Below, piece by piece: positions 32,622-41,083 of a DNA stretch of 64,000 nucleotides. The stretch's first letter is position 1. Each line of letters starts with the position of its first letter. The notes below the pieces were generated by a model. It had not been told where the DNA came from and ran no database searches. It was given only the letters and a program-made list of their open reading frames with translations. The position numbers were made by a program, and so were the translations under genes. Source of the DNA: Actinomadura pelletieri DSM 43383 (lineage in GTDB: Bacteria > Actinomycetota > Actinomycetes > Streptosporangiales > Streptosporangiaceae); assembly GCF_003634705.1 (NCBI RefSeq), contig NZ_RBWU01000001.1, positions 310,001 through 374,000 on the forward strand, written 5' to 3'.

Positions 32622-33794
32622 CTACGGGATGGGTTCGAGGACGTAGGTTCCCGTTCCGTCTGGCTTGCCCATGCTGTACTGGCGCATGGTCTCGTTGTCG
32701 GTGACCCGCTCCTGGCCGATCATGGAGCCGGTCATCTTGTTCTGGAGGCCGACGAGGTTGGTGCCGGGGACGTCCTGGTAGACGTAGAAGCGTTGGCCGT
32801 CATCGACGGTTCGGCATTTCTCCTCGAAGAACGGCGCGCTTTCCGTGGGCGCGTCCGAGGCCCTCAAGGTCAGGCACTTCTTGCTCTGGCGTGTGACGAA
32901 GACGTGCTCGACCATGCCGTTGGTGGTCGGACCCTGGCAGACCTGCCACTGCACCCTGGCGTTCTTCGCCCAGGCGTGCAGCCGGAACTCGTCGGTGCCG
33001 TTGGCGTTCCACCAGAACAGCAGGCGGTCGGGCGTGGCGATCCGGTAGTAGCCGTCCAGGCAGGTGAAACCCGGTGGCTCGGCGGCCGCGCTGCCGGTCG
33101 GGGACTTCGGGGTGGACGTTCGCGGCGCCGCCTGGGCCGGCGTGTCGGTGCAGCCGAGGACCTTCTGGGCCTTGCTCATGATGCTGTTGGCGGGCACCTT
33201 GTCCTCGCAGCGGACGGCGCCCTCCTCGATCGTCGAGAAGGTCGTGTAGGTGCCGCCCGGACGTTCGATCCACCGGGTGGCGTACCGTCCGCCGCCCAGG
33301 TCGACCCGGCCGCAGTTGAGGCTGCTGTAGACGCCGGTGACCTTGTTCGTCCCCTGGTAGAGGCCGTAGTAGCCGGGCTTGAGGAAGTTCCAGGTGATGG
33401 TCTGGGACTCCGCGTTGGTCGTGGCGGTGGACTTCTTCACCGTGCGGCCGACGAAGGCCTCGACCTTGAACAGGGTGCCGATATTGAACCCGCTGCTGAT
33501 CTGGGCCGAATTCCCGACCTCGACCGTGATCACGGTCTGGGTGCTCATCGTGACGCTCTGGCTTCCGGTCGAGCCGTCGGTGATGTAATAGCCCTTGAAA
33601 TGGGTGATGGTGGGTTCGGTCACCGCGCTCTTGACGACCGGATATCTCTTTCCAAGATCGGCGGCCTTACAGGCTTCGCCCGCCTTGGGATCTGCCGCCG
33701 TGGCGGATGCGGCGGATGGGTTCACGGTGATGAACATCGATCCGGCGACCAGTGGAAGCAGTAGGCCGTGTGCCATTGCCTTGATCTTTACCAT
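32622..33794 (-). CDS. Secreted protein with toxin-like beta region and lectin-like C-terminus
   Basis: 390 residues. A Sec signal (VKIKAMAHGLLLPLVAGSMF..., cleavage likely after SASATA near 33) precedes a Ser/Thr-rich alternating beta stretch (STGSQSVTMSTQTVITVEVG, KKSTATTNAESQTITWNF), reminiscent of the pore-forming region of aerolysin-like proteins. After a Pro/Thr linker (about 215-240) a Cys-containing domain includes KKCLTL and QRFYVYQDV, like a degenerate ricin-type lectin. GGGAG lies 7 nt before the ATG. The toxin and lectin readings are suggestions from pattern only. Confidence 0.7.
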   Translation of the reverse strand: MVKIKAMAHGLLLPLVAGSMFITVNPSAASATAADPKAGEACKAADLGKRYPVVKSAVTEPTITHFKGYYITDGSTGSQSVTMSTQTVITVEVGNSAQISSGFNIGTLFKVEAFVGRTVKKSTATTNAESQTITWNFLKPGYYGLYQGTNKVTGVYSSLNCGRVDLGGGRYATRWIERPGGTYTTFSTIEEGAVRCEDKVPANSIMSKAQKVLGCTDTPAQAAPRTSTPKSPTGSAAAEPPGFTCLDGYYRIATPDRLLFWWNANGTDEFRLHAWAKNARVQWQVCQGPTTNGMVEHVFVTRQSKKCLTLRASDAPTESAPFFEEKCRTVDDGQRFYVYQDVPGTNLVGLQNKMTGSMIGQERVTDNETMRQYSMGKPDGTGTYVLEPIP

Positions 33795-34109
33795 GGGGTA
33801 ACTCCCGGGAGCGAGGTAAAAGTCAGGAGCAGAGTCACACGATTCGCCGTACCCGAGGAGACCAATGGCTGGACCGGATGCGGCCTCTTTTTCAATTCGA
33901 TTCGGTCGCCTGGCGTAGTTGGTCGGCGGTGAGGGACCGTCACCCCGCAGACGGCGATGACGGTTACGCCTGCTCGTGCGGCGGCGGTCGCCACGTCGAG
34001 GGGGCTTTGCCGCGCAAGGACTGTCGGTTCAGAGAGCCTTCGCCGGTTGATGGTGCCGCACGGGCGGGTGACCGGCGTCCGCCTGGCCGTCAAGCCTCTA
34101 CAACCGAAG

Positions 34110-34352
34110 ATGATCGGTGCACGCTCCGCGGCCGTGACGCTCGACGAGGTGACGGAACTCGCGGAGCGCTTCGACGCCAGCGCCTGCGGCGTGATCGTGG
34201 ACGCCTACCACGTCGTCTCGGACTGGCTCTCATTCACCACGAACGACCTCACCGGCCTGAGCGAGGTCGAGATCACCTGCGGCGAACTCGCGAAGGACGA
34301 CCCCGGCGACCTCATCGGCCACGTCATCCAACGCTTGGACGAGTTCGTGTGA
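34110..34352 (+). pseudogene. Remnant resembling a sugar-phosphate isomerase/epimerase (TIM barrel)
   Basis: About 80 codons ending at 34352. The segment AVTLDEVTELAERF...GVIVDAYHVVSDW resembles the middle of xylose-isomerase-like TIM barrels, where VDxYHVWWD carries metal ligands, but the Trp-Trp is replaced and both flanks are missing. The last 80 bp (about 34265-34350) are repeated, further decayed, at about 35370-35450 before the second DUF4360 gene, so this piece was duplicated together with that gene. Confidence 0.45.
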
Positions 34353-34490
34353 CGCCTCCTGTAGTCCGCTTCTCGGATGCACTTCCCGAGGTGGTTCTCC
34401 CGATGAGCGACTGACGCACGGTCAGCGCCCAGAGAGGGCCCCAGACAATAGACCATACCACATTCTATTAAAGTCAGCGCGGTTAAAGTT

Positions 34491-34525
34491 TGATCATTGA
34501 CTGTCCTTAACAGGGCAGTTATGTT
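34491..34525 (+). promoter_or_regulatory. Promoter of DUF4360 gene 1
   Basis: The string TGATCATTGACTGTC (34491-34505) contains a -35 TTGACT (34497-34502), followed after 17 bp by -10 TATGTT (34520-34525). The same string recurs at 35655-35669 before the second copy with the same spacing, which supports its function. Confidence 0.7.
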
Positions 34526-34554
34526 CCTTTTAGTTCCCATTCAAGGAGGAATCC

Positions 34555-35202
34555 ATGCGGGAAAGAATTAGCGGTGTCGTCGTGGCCGCCGCGGCGCTCG
34601 CCGCGGCGGCGGTGGCGGCGACTCCGGCCGCCGCCGGGACCGGTCCCGACCGTGGTCCGGACCCGCCCGTCGTCTGGGTCGACGAGGTCAGCGGTTCCGG
34701 TTGCCCGAAGGACAGCGTCGCGGCGAACCTGTCACAGGACAGGGATGCGCTGTTGCTGACCTACTCCGACTTCAAGGCAGCGGCGGGCGGTTCGGCGCAG
34801 CCCGCCGACCGCCGCAAAGACTGCAGGGTCACCGTGCGAACGGGTAGCCCGCAGGGCTATTCCTACGCCATCAGGGCGGCGGACCACCGAGGTACCGCCC
34901 TTCTGGAGAAGGGTGCGGCCGGCAGGGTGACGGTCGACTTCGGCTTCGAGAATCAGCCGTCGAGTGGGCAGGACGAGCACACCTTCCACGGCCCCTACGA
35001 CGACAACTGGCAGATCACTCTCAACACGCCGGAGGACGAGCTCGTCTTCACGCCGTGCGGCGAGAATCCCAGGTTCGTGGTCAACACCGAGTTGCGGGCC
35101 ATCCCGGGGACGGACAAAACGAAGACCAGCTTCATCAGCATGGACACCTTCGACGGGTCCATAAAGTCGACCTACCACCTCGTCCGGAAGCGCTGCCCGT
35201 AG
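34555..35202 (+). CDS. Secreted DUF4360-family protein
   Basis: 215 residues with an AAGGAGG ribosome site and a Sec signal (RERISGVVVAAAALAAAAVA..., cleavage after ATPAAAG near 28). The mature part has the DUF4360 pattern: VSGSGCPKDSVA, LLLTYSDFKAAAGGSAQP, KDCRVTV, PQGYSYAIRAADHRG, FENQPSS, FTPCGENPRFVVNTELRA, KTSFISMDTFDGSIKSTYHLVRKRC. Four cysteines could make two disulfides. The function of the family is unknown. It is expressed from its own promoter and duplicated immediately downstream. Confidence 0.85.
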   Translation: MRERISGVVVAAAALAAAAVAATPAAAGTGPDRGPDPPVVWVDEVSGSGCPKDSVAANLSQDRDALLLTYSDFKAAAGGSAQPADRRKDCRVTVRTGSPQGYSYAIRAADHRGTALLEKGAAGRVTVDFGFENQPSSGQDEHTFHGPYDDNWQITLNTPEDELVFTPCGENPRFVVNTELRAIPGTDKTKTSFISMDTFDGSIKSTYHLVRKRCP

Positions 35203-35536
35203 CACGACGACGAGCCCTCCGCGGGCTCGGCGCGGATCTCAGGTTTCAGGAGCCGTGGCGATCGAGCGCACGGCCGGGCGCAGCCCGGATCTCCACGTCC
35301 CGGACTGGCTCCCGCCCACACGAACCTCCTCACCGAACGTGGGTCGATGGGCGACGGGCTGATCGACCTCCAGCGACGAACTCGCGAAGGACCACCCCGA
35401 CCCTCATCAACCGAGCCGTCCAACGCTTCGCCGAGTTCGCGCGATATTCCGGTGAAGTCGGGACGTGGCGGGGCGAGCGGGATGCCGTCCTGGCACGGTC
35501 CCTCCCGGCCGTCCAGCTCACCGGCGCAATTCGAGC

Positions 35537-35574
35537 GGCTGCCTGTCCGTGGACGCGTCCACGGACAGGCAGCC
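35537..35574. repeat. Perfect 38-bp palindrome
   Basis: The segment starts GGCTGCCTGTCCGTGGAC and continues as its exact reverse complement with no loop; one base of bulge allows further pairing at the ends (GCGGCTGCC with GGCAGCCCGC). It could be a strong terminator or a cruciform. It has no T-tract. Confidence 0.75.
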
Positions 35575-35654
35575 CGCACCGAACGGCGAGCCCGTAATCG
35601 CCTTTCGCGGACGGAACATATCCCATTCCAGCGAAGCGCGGAGCAGCTGAAGTG

Positions 35655-35689
35655 TGATCATTGACTGTCTTCTGAATGAGAGTTAAGTT
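35655..35689 (+). promoter_or_regulatory. Promoter of DUF4360 gene 2
   Basis: TGATCATTGACTGTC (35655-35669) repeats the element before copy 1. The -35 TTGACT (35661-35666) and -10 TAAGTT (35684-35689) are 17 bp apart. Transcription would begin near 35696, downstream of an in-frame ATG at 35692. Confidence 0.65.
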
Positions 35690-35722
35690 CTATGTTAGTT
35701 CTCACTGAGGACAGGGATCCCC

Positions 35723-36369
35723 ATGCGCGAAGAAATGCCGGTGCCGTCGTGGCGGCCTCGGCCCTGGCCGGGACCACGGTGTCGGCCGCTCCGGCCGCCG
35801 CCGGGACGGGGGCCGACCGCGGTCCGGACCCACCCTTGGTCACGGTCGAGGCCGTCACGGGTTCCGGCTGCGCGGAAGGCACCGTCGGGGCGAGCCTGCC
35901 GGAGGACAGGGAGGCCCTTCTTCTCACCTACCTCGACTTCACGGCACAGGTCGGCGGTTCGGCGCGGCCCACCGACGTCAAGGACTGTCAGGTCACGTTG
36001 CGGGCGTCGCCCCGGCGGGGCTACTCGTACGCCATTGTGCAGACGGACCAGCGGGGTTTCGCCCATCTGGCGCCGGACGCGATAGGCAACGCGAAGATCA
36101 ACTTCGGGTTCGAGAACCAGCGACCGAGCGGGGAGGTCACGCGGGACTTCCGCGGCCCCTTCAAAGCCCACTGGCAGACCACCGTCGACGTACCGGTGGA
36201 CCAGCTCGTCTTCACGCCGTGCGACGAGAGTCCCAGGCTTCTGATCAACAGCCGGTTGTGGGTCGACGCCTACATGACGGATTGGACGAAGACCAGCCTG
36301 ATCGAGATGGGCTCCTCCGACGGGTTCGTGATGTCGACCTACCACCTCGTCTGGAAGCGCTGCGCCTAG
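35723..36369 (+). pseudogene. DUF4360-family gene 2 with frameshift in its signal peptide
   Basis: The mature region is intact and clearly paralogous to copy 1: VTGSGCAEGTVG, LLLTYLDFTAQVGGSARP, KDCQVTL, RRGYSYAIVQTDQRGFAHL, FTPCDESPRLLINSRL, KTSLIEMGSSDGFVMSTYHLVWKRC, with four Cys. The conserved ATG (35723) is, however, one base out of frame: a single-base deletion lies in the next 12 codons compared with copy 1. An in-frame ATG at 35692 would restore a signal peptide but stands upstream of the predicted transcription start and has no ribosome site. It may be a pseudogene, or the start may be at 35692 if the promoter differs. Confidence 0.65.
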
Positions 36370-36405
36370 CGCGATGACGAACCCCGCAGGCTCGGCGGGG
36401 GGCGT

Positions 36406-36633
36406 TCAGAGCTTCAGGAGCTTCGGATACGGGGCGAGAATCCTGATTTTTCCGGTCCCGAAATCGACCAGGACGGCCCCTCCCGCCTCCACGTCCACGA
36501 CGCGTCCCAGGCCGTATTTGTCGTGGGTGACCAGGTCCTGGAGGGCGAACTTCGCGACGGGCGGGGCGGTGGGCGGGGGCGGGAAAGGGCTGGTGGGCAG
36601 ATGCCGCTGCCTGGCGGATCCGGAGTATTTCAT
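36406..36633 (-). CDS. Small protein with CarD/KOW-like repeat domain
   Basis: 75 residues if started at the ATG at 36633; start choice is weak because the nearest GGAAGGGG is 14 nt away. After a Pro-rich linker (about 15-27), the conserved part is [38 protein letters not shown], a small beta-barrel pattern seen in many actinobacterial proteins of unknown function. It lies divergent from the cold-shock gene. Confidence 0.65.
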   Translation of the reverse strand: MKYSGSARQRHLPTSPFPPPPTAPPVAKFALQDLVTHDKYGLGRVVDVEAGGAVLVDFGTGKIRILAPYPKLLKL

Positions 36634-36710
36634 TACCGCAGTATGCACCCCTTCCGTCCGGCGGACCATGTGGTACTGTGCAGGGAGTTGCGGTTCCCAT
36701 AGACATGCTC

Positions 36711-36747
36711 ATGCGCCTGTTGGATCTGACCTCAGGCGCATTTTTTG
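36711..36747 (+). terminator. Intrinsic terminator in the cspA 5' region
   Basis: Arms ATGCGCCTG (36711-36719) and CAGGCGCAT (36733-36741) pair perfectly around a 13-nt loop and run into TTTTTT (36741-36746). It lies 84 bp before the cspA start codon on the same strand. This is a real U-tract terminator, rare in this window, so it probably ends a short leader RNA or attenuates cspA. Confidence 0.75.
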
Positions 36748-36830
36748 TTGTTCTGGATCTTCCGGATGGGTCATCGCGGCGTCCTCGTCCGCGCACGGTG
36801 TGCGGGCGGGACAGACCAGAAGGAGATGAC

Positions 36831-37034
36831 ATGGCCACCGGTACGGTGAAGTGGTTCAACTCGGAGAAGGGCTTCGGCTTCATCGAGCAGGACGGCGGCG
36901 GCGCCGACGTCTTCGCCCACTACTCCAACATCTCGGGCCAGGGCTTCCGTGAGCTCCTGGAAGGCCAGAAGGTGTCGTTCGAAATCACCCAGGGTCAGAA
37001 GGGCCCGCAGGCGGAGAACATCACCCCCGCCTGA
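36831..37034 (+). CDS. cspA: Cold-shock protein (CspA family)
   Basis: 67 residues with AAGGAG 6 nt before the ATG. The RNA-binding motifs RNP1 (KGFGFIEQ) and RNP2 (DVFAHYSNI) are present, starting [12 protein letters not shown], and the length is that of the family. It acts as an RNA chaperone in the cytoplasm. It is followed by a terminator and a DEAD-box helicase, another cold-adaptation factor. The leader contains an intrinsic terminator, suggesting attenuation or an independent small RNA. Confidence 0.95.
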   Translation: MATGTVKWFNSEKGFGFIEQDGGGADVFAHYSNISGQGFRELLEGQKVSFEITQGQKGPQAENITPA

Positions 37035-37044
37035 CGCCCCGGCC

Positions 37045-37080
37045 ACGCGGCGGGCGGCCCCTCCGGGTCGCCCGCCGCGT
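37045..37080 (+). terminator. Terminator after cspA
   Basis: A perfect 12-bp GC-rich stem (37045-37056 with 37069-37080, 12-nt loop) begins 11 bp after the cspA stop. Confidence 0.7.
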
Positions 37081-37249
37081 TGCTGTCCGGACGTCCAGCG
37101 CTCCGGGCATCTCCCACCATTCGTCCCAACTCTGACCCGCGGCCCTGGCTCCGCCGGTCGCCGTCCGGTTCGTTCTTGAGAACCTCCCGCGCCTTTCCGG
37201 CGCAGCGGAGCACTTCCTCGGCACGCGCCGCGTCGAGGAAGGCTTCACC

Positions 37250-38641
37250 ATGCCCAACGACTCCCAGCGGACCACCCGAAGGCGCTCGTCCGCACATCGC
37301 CGCGGTTCCACTCATCGGCGATCCGGCGCGGGCCGTCCAACGGCTTCCGCGCCGCTGCCACCGGCCGAATCGTTCGCCGACCTGCGGCTCCCGGCGCCGC
37401 TTCTCGCGGAGTTGGCCCGCCAAGGGGTGACGGCTCCGTTCCCCATCCAGGCCGCGGCCCTGCCGAACGCTCTCGCCGGACGGGACGTCCTCGGACGCGG
37501 CCGAACCGGTTCCGGCAAGACCCTCGCCTTCGGGCTGGCGCTGCTCGCCCGCACCGCCGGACGACGCGCCGAACCCCGCGCCCCGCGCGCGCTGATCCTC
37601 GTCCCGACACGGGAACTCGCCCAGCAGGTCACCGGCTCGCTCGCGCCCTACGCCGACGCCGTGGGTCTGCGGCTCACCGCCGTGGTCGGCGGCATGTCGC
37701 TCTCCCGCCAGGCGAACGCCCTGAAACGCGGCGCGGACGTCGTGATCGCCACACCCGGACGCCTCGCGGACCTGACCGAACGCGGCGACTGCCGGCTCGA
37801 CCAGATCCGGATCACCGTGCTGGACGAGGCCGACCAGATGACCGACATGGGCTTCCTGCCCCAGGTCACCCGGCTGCTGGAACAGACCCCGCGGGACGGG
37901 CAGCGAATGCTGTTCTCCGCGACCCTGGACCGCAACGTCGACCGGCTCGTCCACCGGTTCCTCAGCGACCCGGTCACCCACTCGGTCGACCCGCCCGCCG
38001 GCGCCGTCGCCACCATGGAACACCACCTGCTCCACGTGAGCGAGACCGACAAGCACGAGACAACCGCGCACATCGCGGGCCGCGACGCACGGGTGATCAT
38101 GTTCGTCGGCAAGAAGCACGCGGCGGACCGGCTCGTCCGCAAGCTGACGTCCCGCGGTGTCCGCGCCGTCGCGCTGCACGGCGGCAAGTCACAGGGGCAA
38201 CGCAACCGGGCACTCGACGGCTTCCACACCGGGGAGGTCACCGTGCTCGTCGCCACCAACGTCGCGGCCCGGGGCATCCACATCGACGACCTCGACCTGG
38301 TCGTCAACATCGACCCGCCCGCCGACCACAAGGACTACCTGCACCGCGGCGGACGGACCGCCCGCGCGGGCCGTCCGGGCACCGTGGTCACCCTCGTCCT
38401 CCCCGACCAGCGCCGTGAGATGGACGGCCTCATGGCCAAGGCCGGCATCACCCCGCACAGCACGCGGGTCCGCCCCGGCGACCCCGAACTGGTCCGCATC
38501 ACCGGCGCCCGCCCACCGGCCCGCGCCGCCACCCCGCCACCCGAGAGAACACGTCCCGCCGCCTCACACCCTCAGCGCGAGAAGGCACCGCCGTCCCGCA
38601 AACGCCGACCGCGCCGCCGCTCCCCCGCCCGCAACACCTAG
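37250..38641 (+). CDS. DEAD-box RNA helicase
   Basis: 463 residues, GAGGAAGG before the ATG. The motifs appear in order: Q motif (FADLRLP...APFPIQ), I GRTGSGKT, Ia PTRELAQQ, Ib TPGR, II DEAD (VLDEADQM), III SAT, IV IMFVGKK, V TNVAARGIHIDDLDLVVN, VI HRGGRTARAGR. Both ends are basic and low-complexity (N-term RRRSSAHRRG, C-term RKRRPRRRSPARN), suited to RNA contact. It likely unwinds mRNA or rRNA structure in the cold together with CspA. Its last 4 bp overlap the opposing gene. Confidence 0.94.
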   Translation: MPNDSQRTTRRRSSAHRRGSTHRRSGAGRPTASAPLPPAESFADLRLPAPLLAELARQGVTAPFPIQAAALPNALAGRDVLGRGRTGSGKTLAFGLALLARTAGRRAEPRAPRALILVPTRELAQQVTGSLAPYADAVGLRLTAVVGGMSLSRQANALKRGADVVIATPGRLADLTERGDCRLDQIRITVLDEADQMTDMGFLPQVTRLLEQTPRDGQRMLFSATLDRNVDRLVHRFLSDPVTHSVDPPAGAVATMEHHLLHVSETDKHETTAHIAGRDARVIMFVGKKHAADRLVRKLTSRGVRAVALHGGKSQGQRNRALDGFHTGEVTVLVATNVAARGIHIDDLDLVVNIDPPADHKDYLHRGGRTARAGRPGTVVTLVLPDQRREMDGLMAKAGITPHSTRVRPGDPELVRITGARPPARAATPPPERTRPAASHPQREKAPPSRKRRPRRRSPARNT

Positions 38642-39003
38642 GACCGCGCCGTCCCGGATGCGCTCAACCGGGTGGCGCGGGCGGCCAGTGCCGCCAGCAC
38701 GCCGGTGTGTCGCTCGTCGACGCCGACCTCCAGGGTCAGGGCGCCTCCGGTGGCGGTCAGGGTGAAGGTGAAGAACGAGCAGCACCCGGTCTCCCGGGCC
38801 GCCAACTCGGCGACCCGCCCGGCCACGCTCGGGTCGGCACGCAACACCAGCCGCACCCGGCCGGGCCCGTTCAACTCGACGGCCGTCACCGCCTCAGCGA
38901 ACAACGCGTCGAACTCGGCCTCCCGCAACGGCCGCTCGGTGGTCGGCAACGTACACGCCTGCGGCGCCCACCCGTGGTCGCCCTGTACTGGCTGAAGTTC
39001 CAT
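38638..39003 (-). CDS. Small protein with Cys-Cys motif, MerR-linked family
   Basis: 121 residues. It starts ELQPVQGD and contains ACTLPTTERPLREAEFDALFAEAV, RVRLVLRADPSVAGRVAELAARETGCCSFFTFTLTATGGALTLEVGVD. The vicinal GCCSFF cysteines suggest a metal or thiol site. Homologues I recall stand beside MerR regulators in actinobacteria; here no regulator gene adjoins, but a MerR-type promoter precedes it. The function is unknown. Confidence 0.75.
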   Translation of the reverse strand: MELQPVQGDHGWAPQACTLPTTERPLREAEFDALFAEAVTAVELNGPGRVRLVLRADPSVAGRVAELAARETGCCSFFTFTLTATGGALTLEVGVDERHTGVLAALAARATRLSASGTARS

Positions 39004-39020
39004 GCTCGGACGGTAACCCT

Positions 39021-39042
39021 GTACCCGGGTACCGAATGCAAC
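39021..39042 (-). promoter_or_regulatory. MerR-type operator/promoter for the Cys-Cys protein
   Basis: The perfect palindrome GTACCCGGGTAC (39021-39032) lies 18 bp upstream of the ATG. On the minus strand it is preceded by a -35-like TTGCAT (39042-39037) and a TTACCG-like -10 follows after 19 bp. Long spacer plus dyad fits MerR-family control, and the short distance suggests a leaderless or very short leader mRNA. Confidence 0.5.
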
Positions 39043-39226
39043 CCCGGGCCTACGAGGGTGGCGCTTCGATGGTCGTGGGTGGCCTCCGTCCGGACGGGTA
39101 GAGATGTCTGCGGTGGACGAGACATGGATCATGTTTCTCGGCCGCCGGTGACGTGCGTGTGCGGCCTCGATCAACCCGGTCCGCGGTGCCGCGCGTAGAC
39201 GTCTCGGCCCAGGAGAGGACTTCACC

Positions 39227-39982
39227 ATGAAGGTCGTTGTCATCGGCGGTACCGGGCTGATCGGCTCGAAGGTGGTCGCGAACCTTGAGGCGGAGGGGCA
39301 TGAGGCGGTCGCGGCGGCTCCGAGCACCGGTGTCGACACCCTGACCGGCGAGGGGCTCGCGGACGTTCTGTCCGGGGCGTCCGTGGTGATCGACGTGTCG
39401 AACTCCCCATGGTTCGAGGATGCGGCGGTGCTGCGGTTCTTCGAGACCTCGACCGGGAACCTGCTCGCGGCGGAGGAGGCGGCGGGCGTCCACCACCATG
39501 TCGTCCTGTCGGTCGTGGGCACCGACCGGCCGCCGGAACGCGGTTACTTCCGCGCCAAGCTCGCCCAGGAGCGTCTGGTCGAGGAGTCGCCGATTCCGTA
39601 CTCGATCGTGCGTGCCACGCAGTTCTTCGAGTTCACCCGGGCTATCGCCGACCAGGCGACCGTGGACGGCGCCGTTCGAATGCCGCCGGTGCTGTACCAG
39701 CCCATGGCGGCCGACGACGTCGCCAAGGCGGTCGGCAAGTCGGCGGCGGGGGCGCCGCTCAACGGACGGGTCGAGGTCGCCGGGCCGGAACGTTTCCGGA
39801 TGGACGAGTTCTTCCGCGACGCCCTGGCCTCCTGGAACGACCCGCGCGAGGTGGTCATCGACCCGCACGCGCCCTACTTCGGCGCGGAAGTGGAGGAGTT
39901 CGGCCTGGTGCCCACCGGCGCCGCCGAACTCGGCACGCTCACCTACAGCACCTGGCCGGGCCGAACCGCGGACCCGCAATAG
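39227..39982 (+). CDS. NmrA-like NAD(P)-binding protein (atypical SDR)
   Basis: 251 residues, AGGAGAGGA upstream. KVVVIGGTGLIGSKVVANLEAEGH is the Rossmann motif; VVIDVSNSPWFED, HHHVVLSVVGTDRPPERGYFRAKLAQERLVEESPIPYSIVRATQFFEF, and PMAADDVAKAV follow the NmrA/atypical SDR scheme, with Tyr/Lys in YFRAKLAQE. It is likely a reductase or redox sensor of unknown substrate. It forms a single-gene unit. Confidence 0.87.
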   Translation: MKVVVIGGTGLIGSKVVANLEAEGHEAVAAAPSTGVDTLTGEGLADVLSGASVVIDVSNSPWFEDAAVLRFFETSTGNLLAAEEAAGVHHHVVLSVVGTDRPPERGYFRAKLAQERLVEESPIPYSIVRATQFFEFTRAIADQATVDGAVRMPPVLYQPMAADDVAKAVGKSAAGAPLNGRVEVAGPERFRMDEFFRDALASWNDPREVVIDPHAPYFGAEVEEFGLVPTGAAELGTLTYSTWPGRTADPQ

Positions 39983-40388
39983 CTTCCGGGCGACATTTCG
40001 ATCTCGCGGGCCGGACGGTGATCTGCCCGTCGTAGACGGCCTCCGGAGGATTTCGGGGGTCATTGTGAACTCGCGGGTCACAGTTACTCGTGGTGCGCGT
40101 GTTGTTGAACGACCCCGCCGTGATTCTTGAGTGGTGGAGGGTCGTCGCCTCGGCGTACTGAAAAGCGGCGCTCGCTCGGGAAATAAATGCAGGTGGGCGT
40201 GATTTCGATGTGCAGTTCGTAGTTTCGTTGTTACTGCGTGAAAACTCGCTTCGCAACACGCGCACCGGTCTTTCGGTCTGCCTTGTGGCCGAATGCGGAC
40301 ATGGCCGGCGCCTTGATGCACCGCTCCAAATGATCGATAAATCAAACGACGGCGATCACGTCGTCGGAGTCGTTCCAAGGAGGATTGC
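39983..40388. other. Intergenic region, nothing recognised
   Basis: About 400 bp, less GC-rich toward 40200-40380. The promoter of the downstream secreted-protein gene must lie here. No coding signal or repeat was seen. Confidence 0.4.
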
Positions 40389-40838
40389 ATGAACTTACGG
40401 GGGTCTTATCGCCTCGCGGCCGTCACGGGGGCGGCGGTGCTGGCCACCGCCATGAGCGGAGCGGGGATCGCCTCCGCTCGGACCACGGACACCGTCTGCG
40501 GTCCGGAGCACAGCCTCGGATCCGTCGTCTACAAGAACTGCAGCGTCGTACTCGGGTCCTGGGATCCCGAGTACGGCACCATGCCATTCCTGGAGCTGAA
40601 GAACCTGGGAATCGGAGAGACCACTGTAACCGTGACGCACGAACGCTGGAACTACAGCACGAACAGCTGGGAGTACAGCTCGGGCGGCTCGAGAACGATC
40701 CCCGAGTACTTCGCAACCCAGTACTACTCCCTGTCTCACAGCTGGTCGTGCGGTCAGGACGCGAAGGAGCGCGCCCGGATCACCAGCACTGTCGGGACCG
40801 GGGACTGGTCGGAAGCGGTCACCGTCTCGCCGTGCTGA
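40389..40838 (+). CDS. Secreted small protein with four cysteines, unknown
   Basis: 149 residues with an AAGGAGGA site. The signal peptide is YRLAAVTGAAVLATAMSGAGIASA (cleavage near 30). The mature protein of about 118 residues is rich in Tyr, Trp, Ser and Thr, with Cys in DTVCG, KNCSVV, WSCGQ and VSPC, and looks like a compact beta-sandwich (ELKNLGIGETTVTVTHERWNYSTNSWEYSS). I do not recognise the family. Confidence 0.75.
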   Translation: MNLRGSYRLAAVTGAAVLATAMSGAGIASARTTDTVCGPEHSLGSVVYKNCSVVLGSWDPEYGTMPFLELKNLGIGETTVTVTHERWNYSTNSWEYSSGGSRTIPEYFATQYYSLSHSWSCGQDAKERARITSTVGTGDWSEAVTVSPC

Positions 40839-41083
40839 CCGAACGCCGCACCCGCCGATTCTGAACGCGTCCCGCGGCGAATCACATCCAGGCGCTCGCT
40901 GAACGGCGCCCGCATCGGGGAATCAGCCTCCATGTGCGATGGCCTTTAGCGGGTCGCACCATTTCGCGGCAGAGGGTCCGAGGGCGAATGGCGAAGTCGG
41001 GGTGAATCGGCAGGGGCAAGAACGGCGGCGTCCACCTGGCGGGGTCGGCCGCGTGAGCGCGCCGAACCCGCCTTGTGGACGCG

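Larger units (their letters stand above)
33795..34554. other. Intergenic region with gene remnant and DUF4360 promoter
   Basis: About 760 bp between divergent secreted-protein genes. It contains a TIM-barrel gene remnant (34110-34352) and, at 34491-34525, a clear promoter for the downstream DUF4360 gene. The remainder is non-coding as far as I can see. Confidence 0.5.
35203..35722. other. Intergenic region between DUF4360 copies
   Basis: About 520 bp. It holds a decayed duplicate of the end of the TIM-barrel remnant (about 35370-35450), a perfect 38-bp palindrome (35537-35574) and the promoter of the second copy (35655-35689). No intact gene is present. Confidence 0.55.

Noticed and set aside
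35692-35722. ATG at 35692 as the start of DUF4360 copy 2
   Set aside because: It lies upstream of the predicted transcription start and lacks a ribosome site, while the homologous ATG of copy 1 corresponds to 35723; kept only as an alternative.
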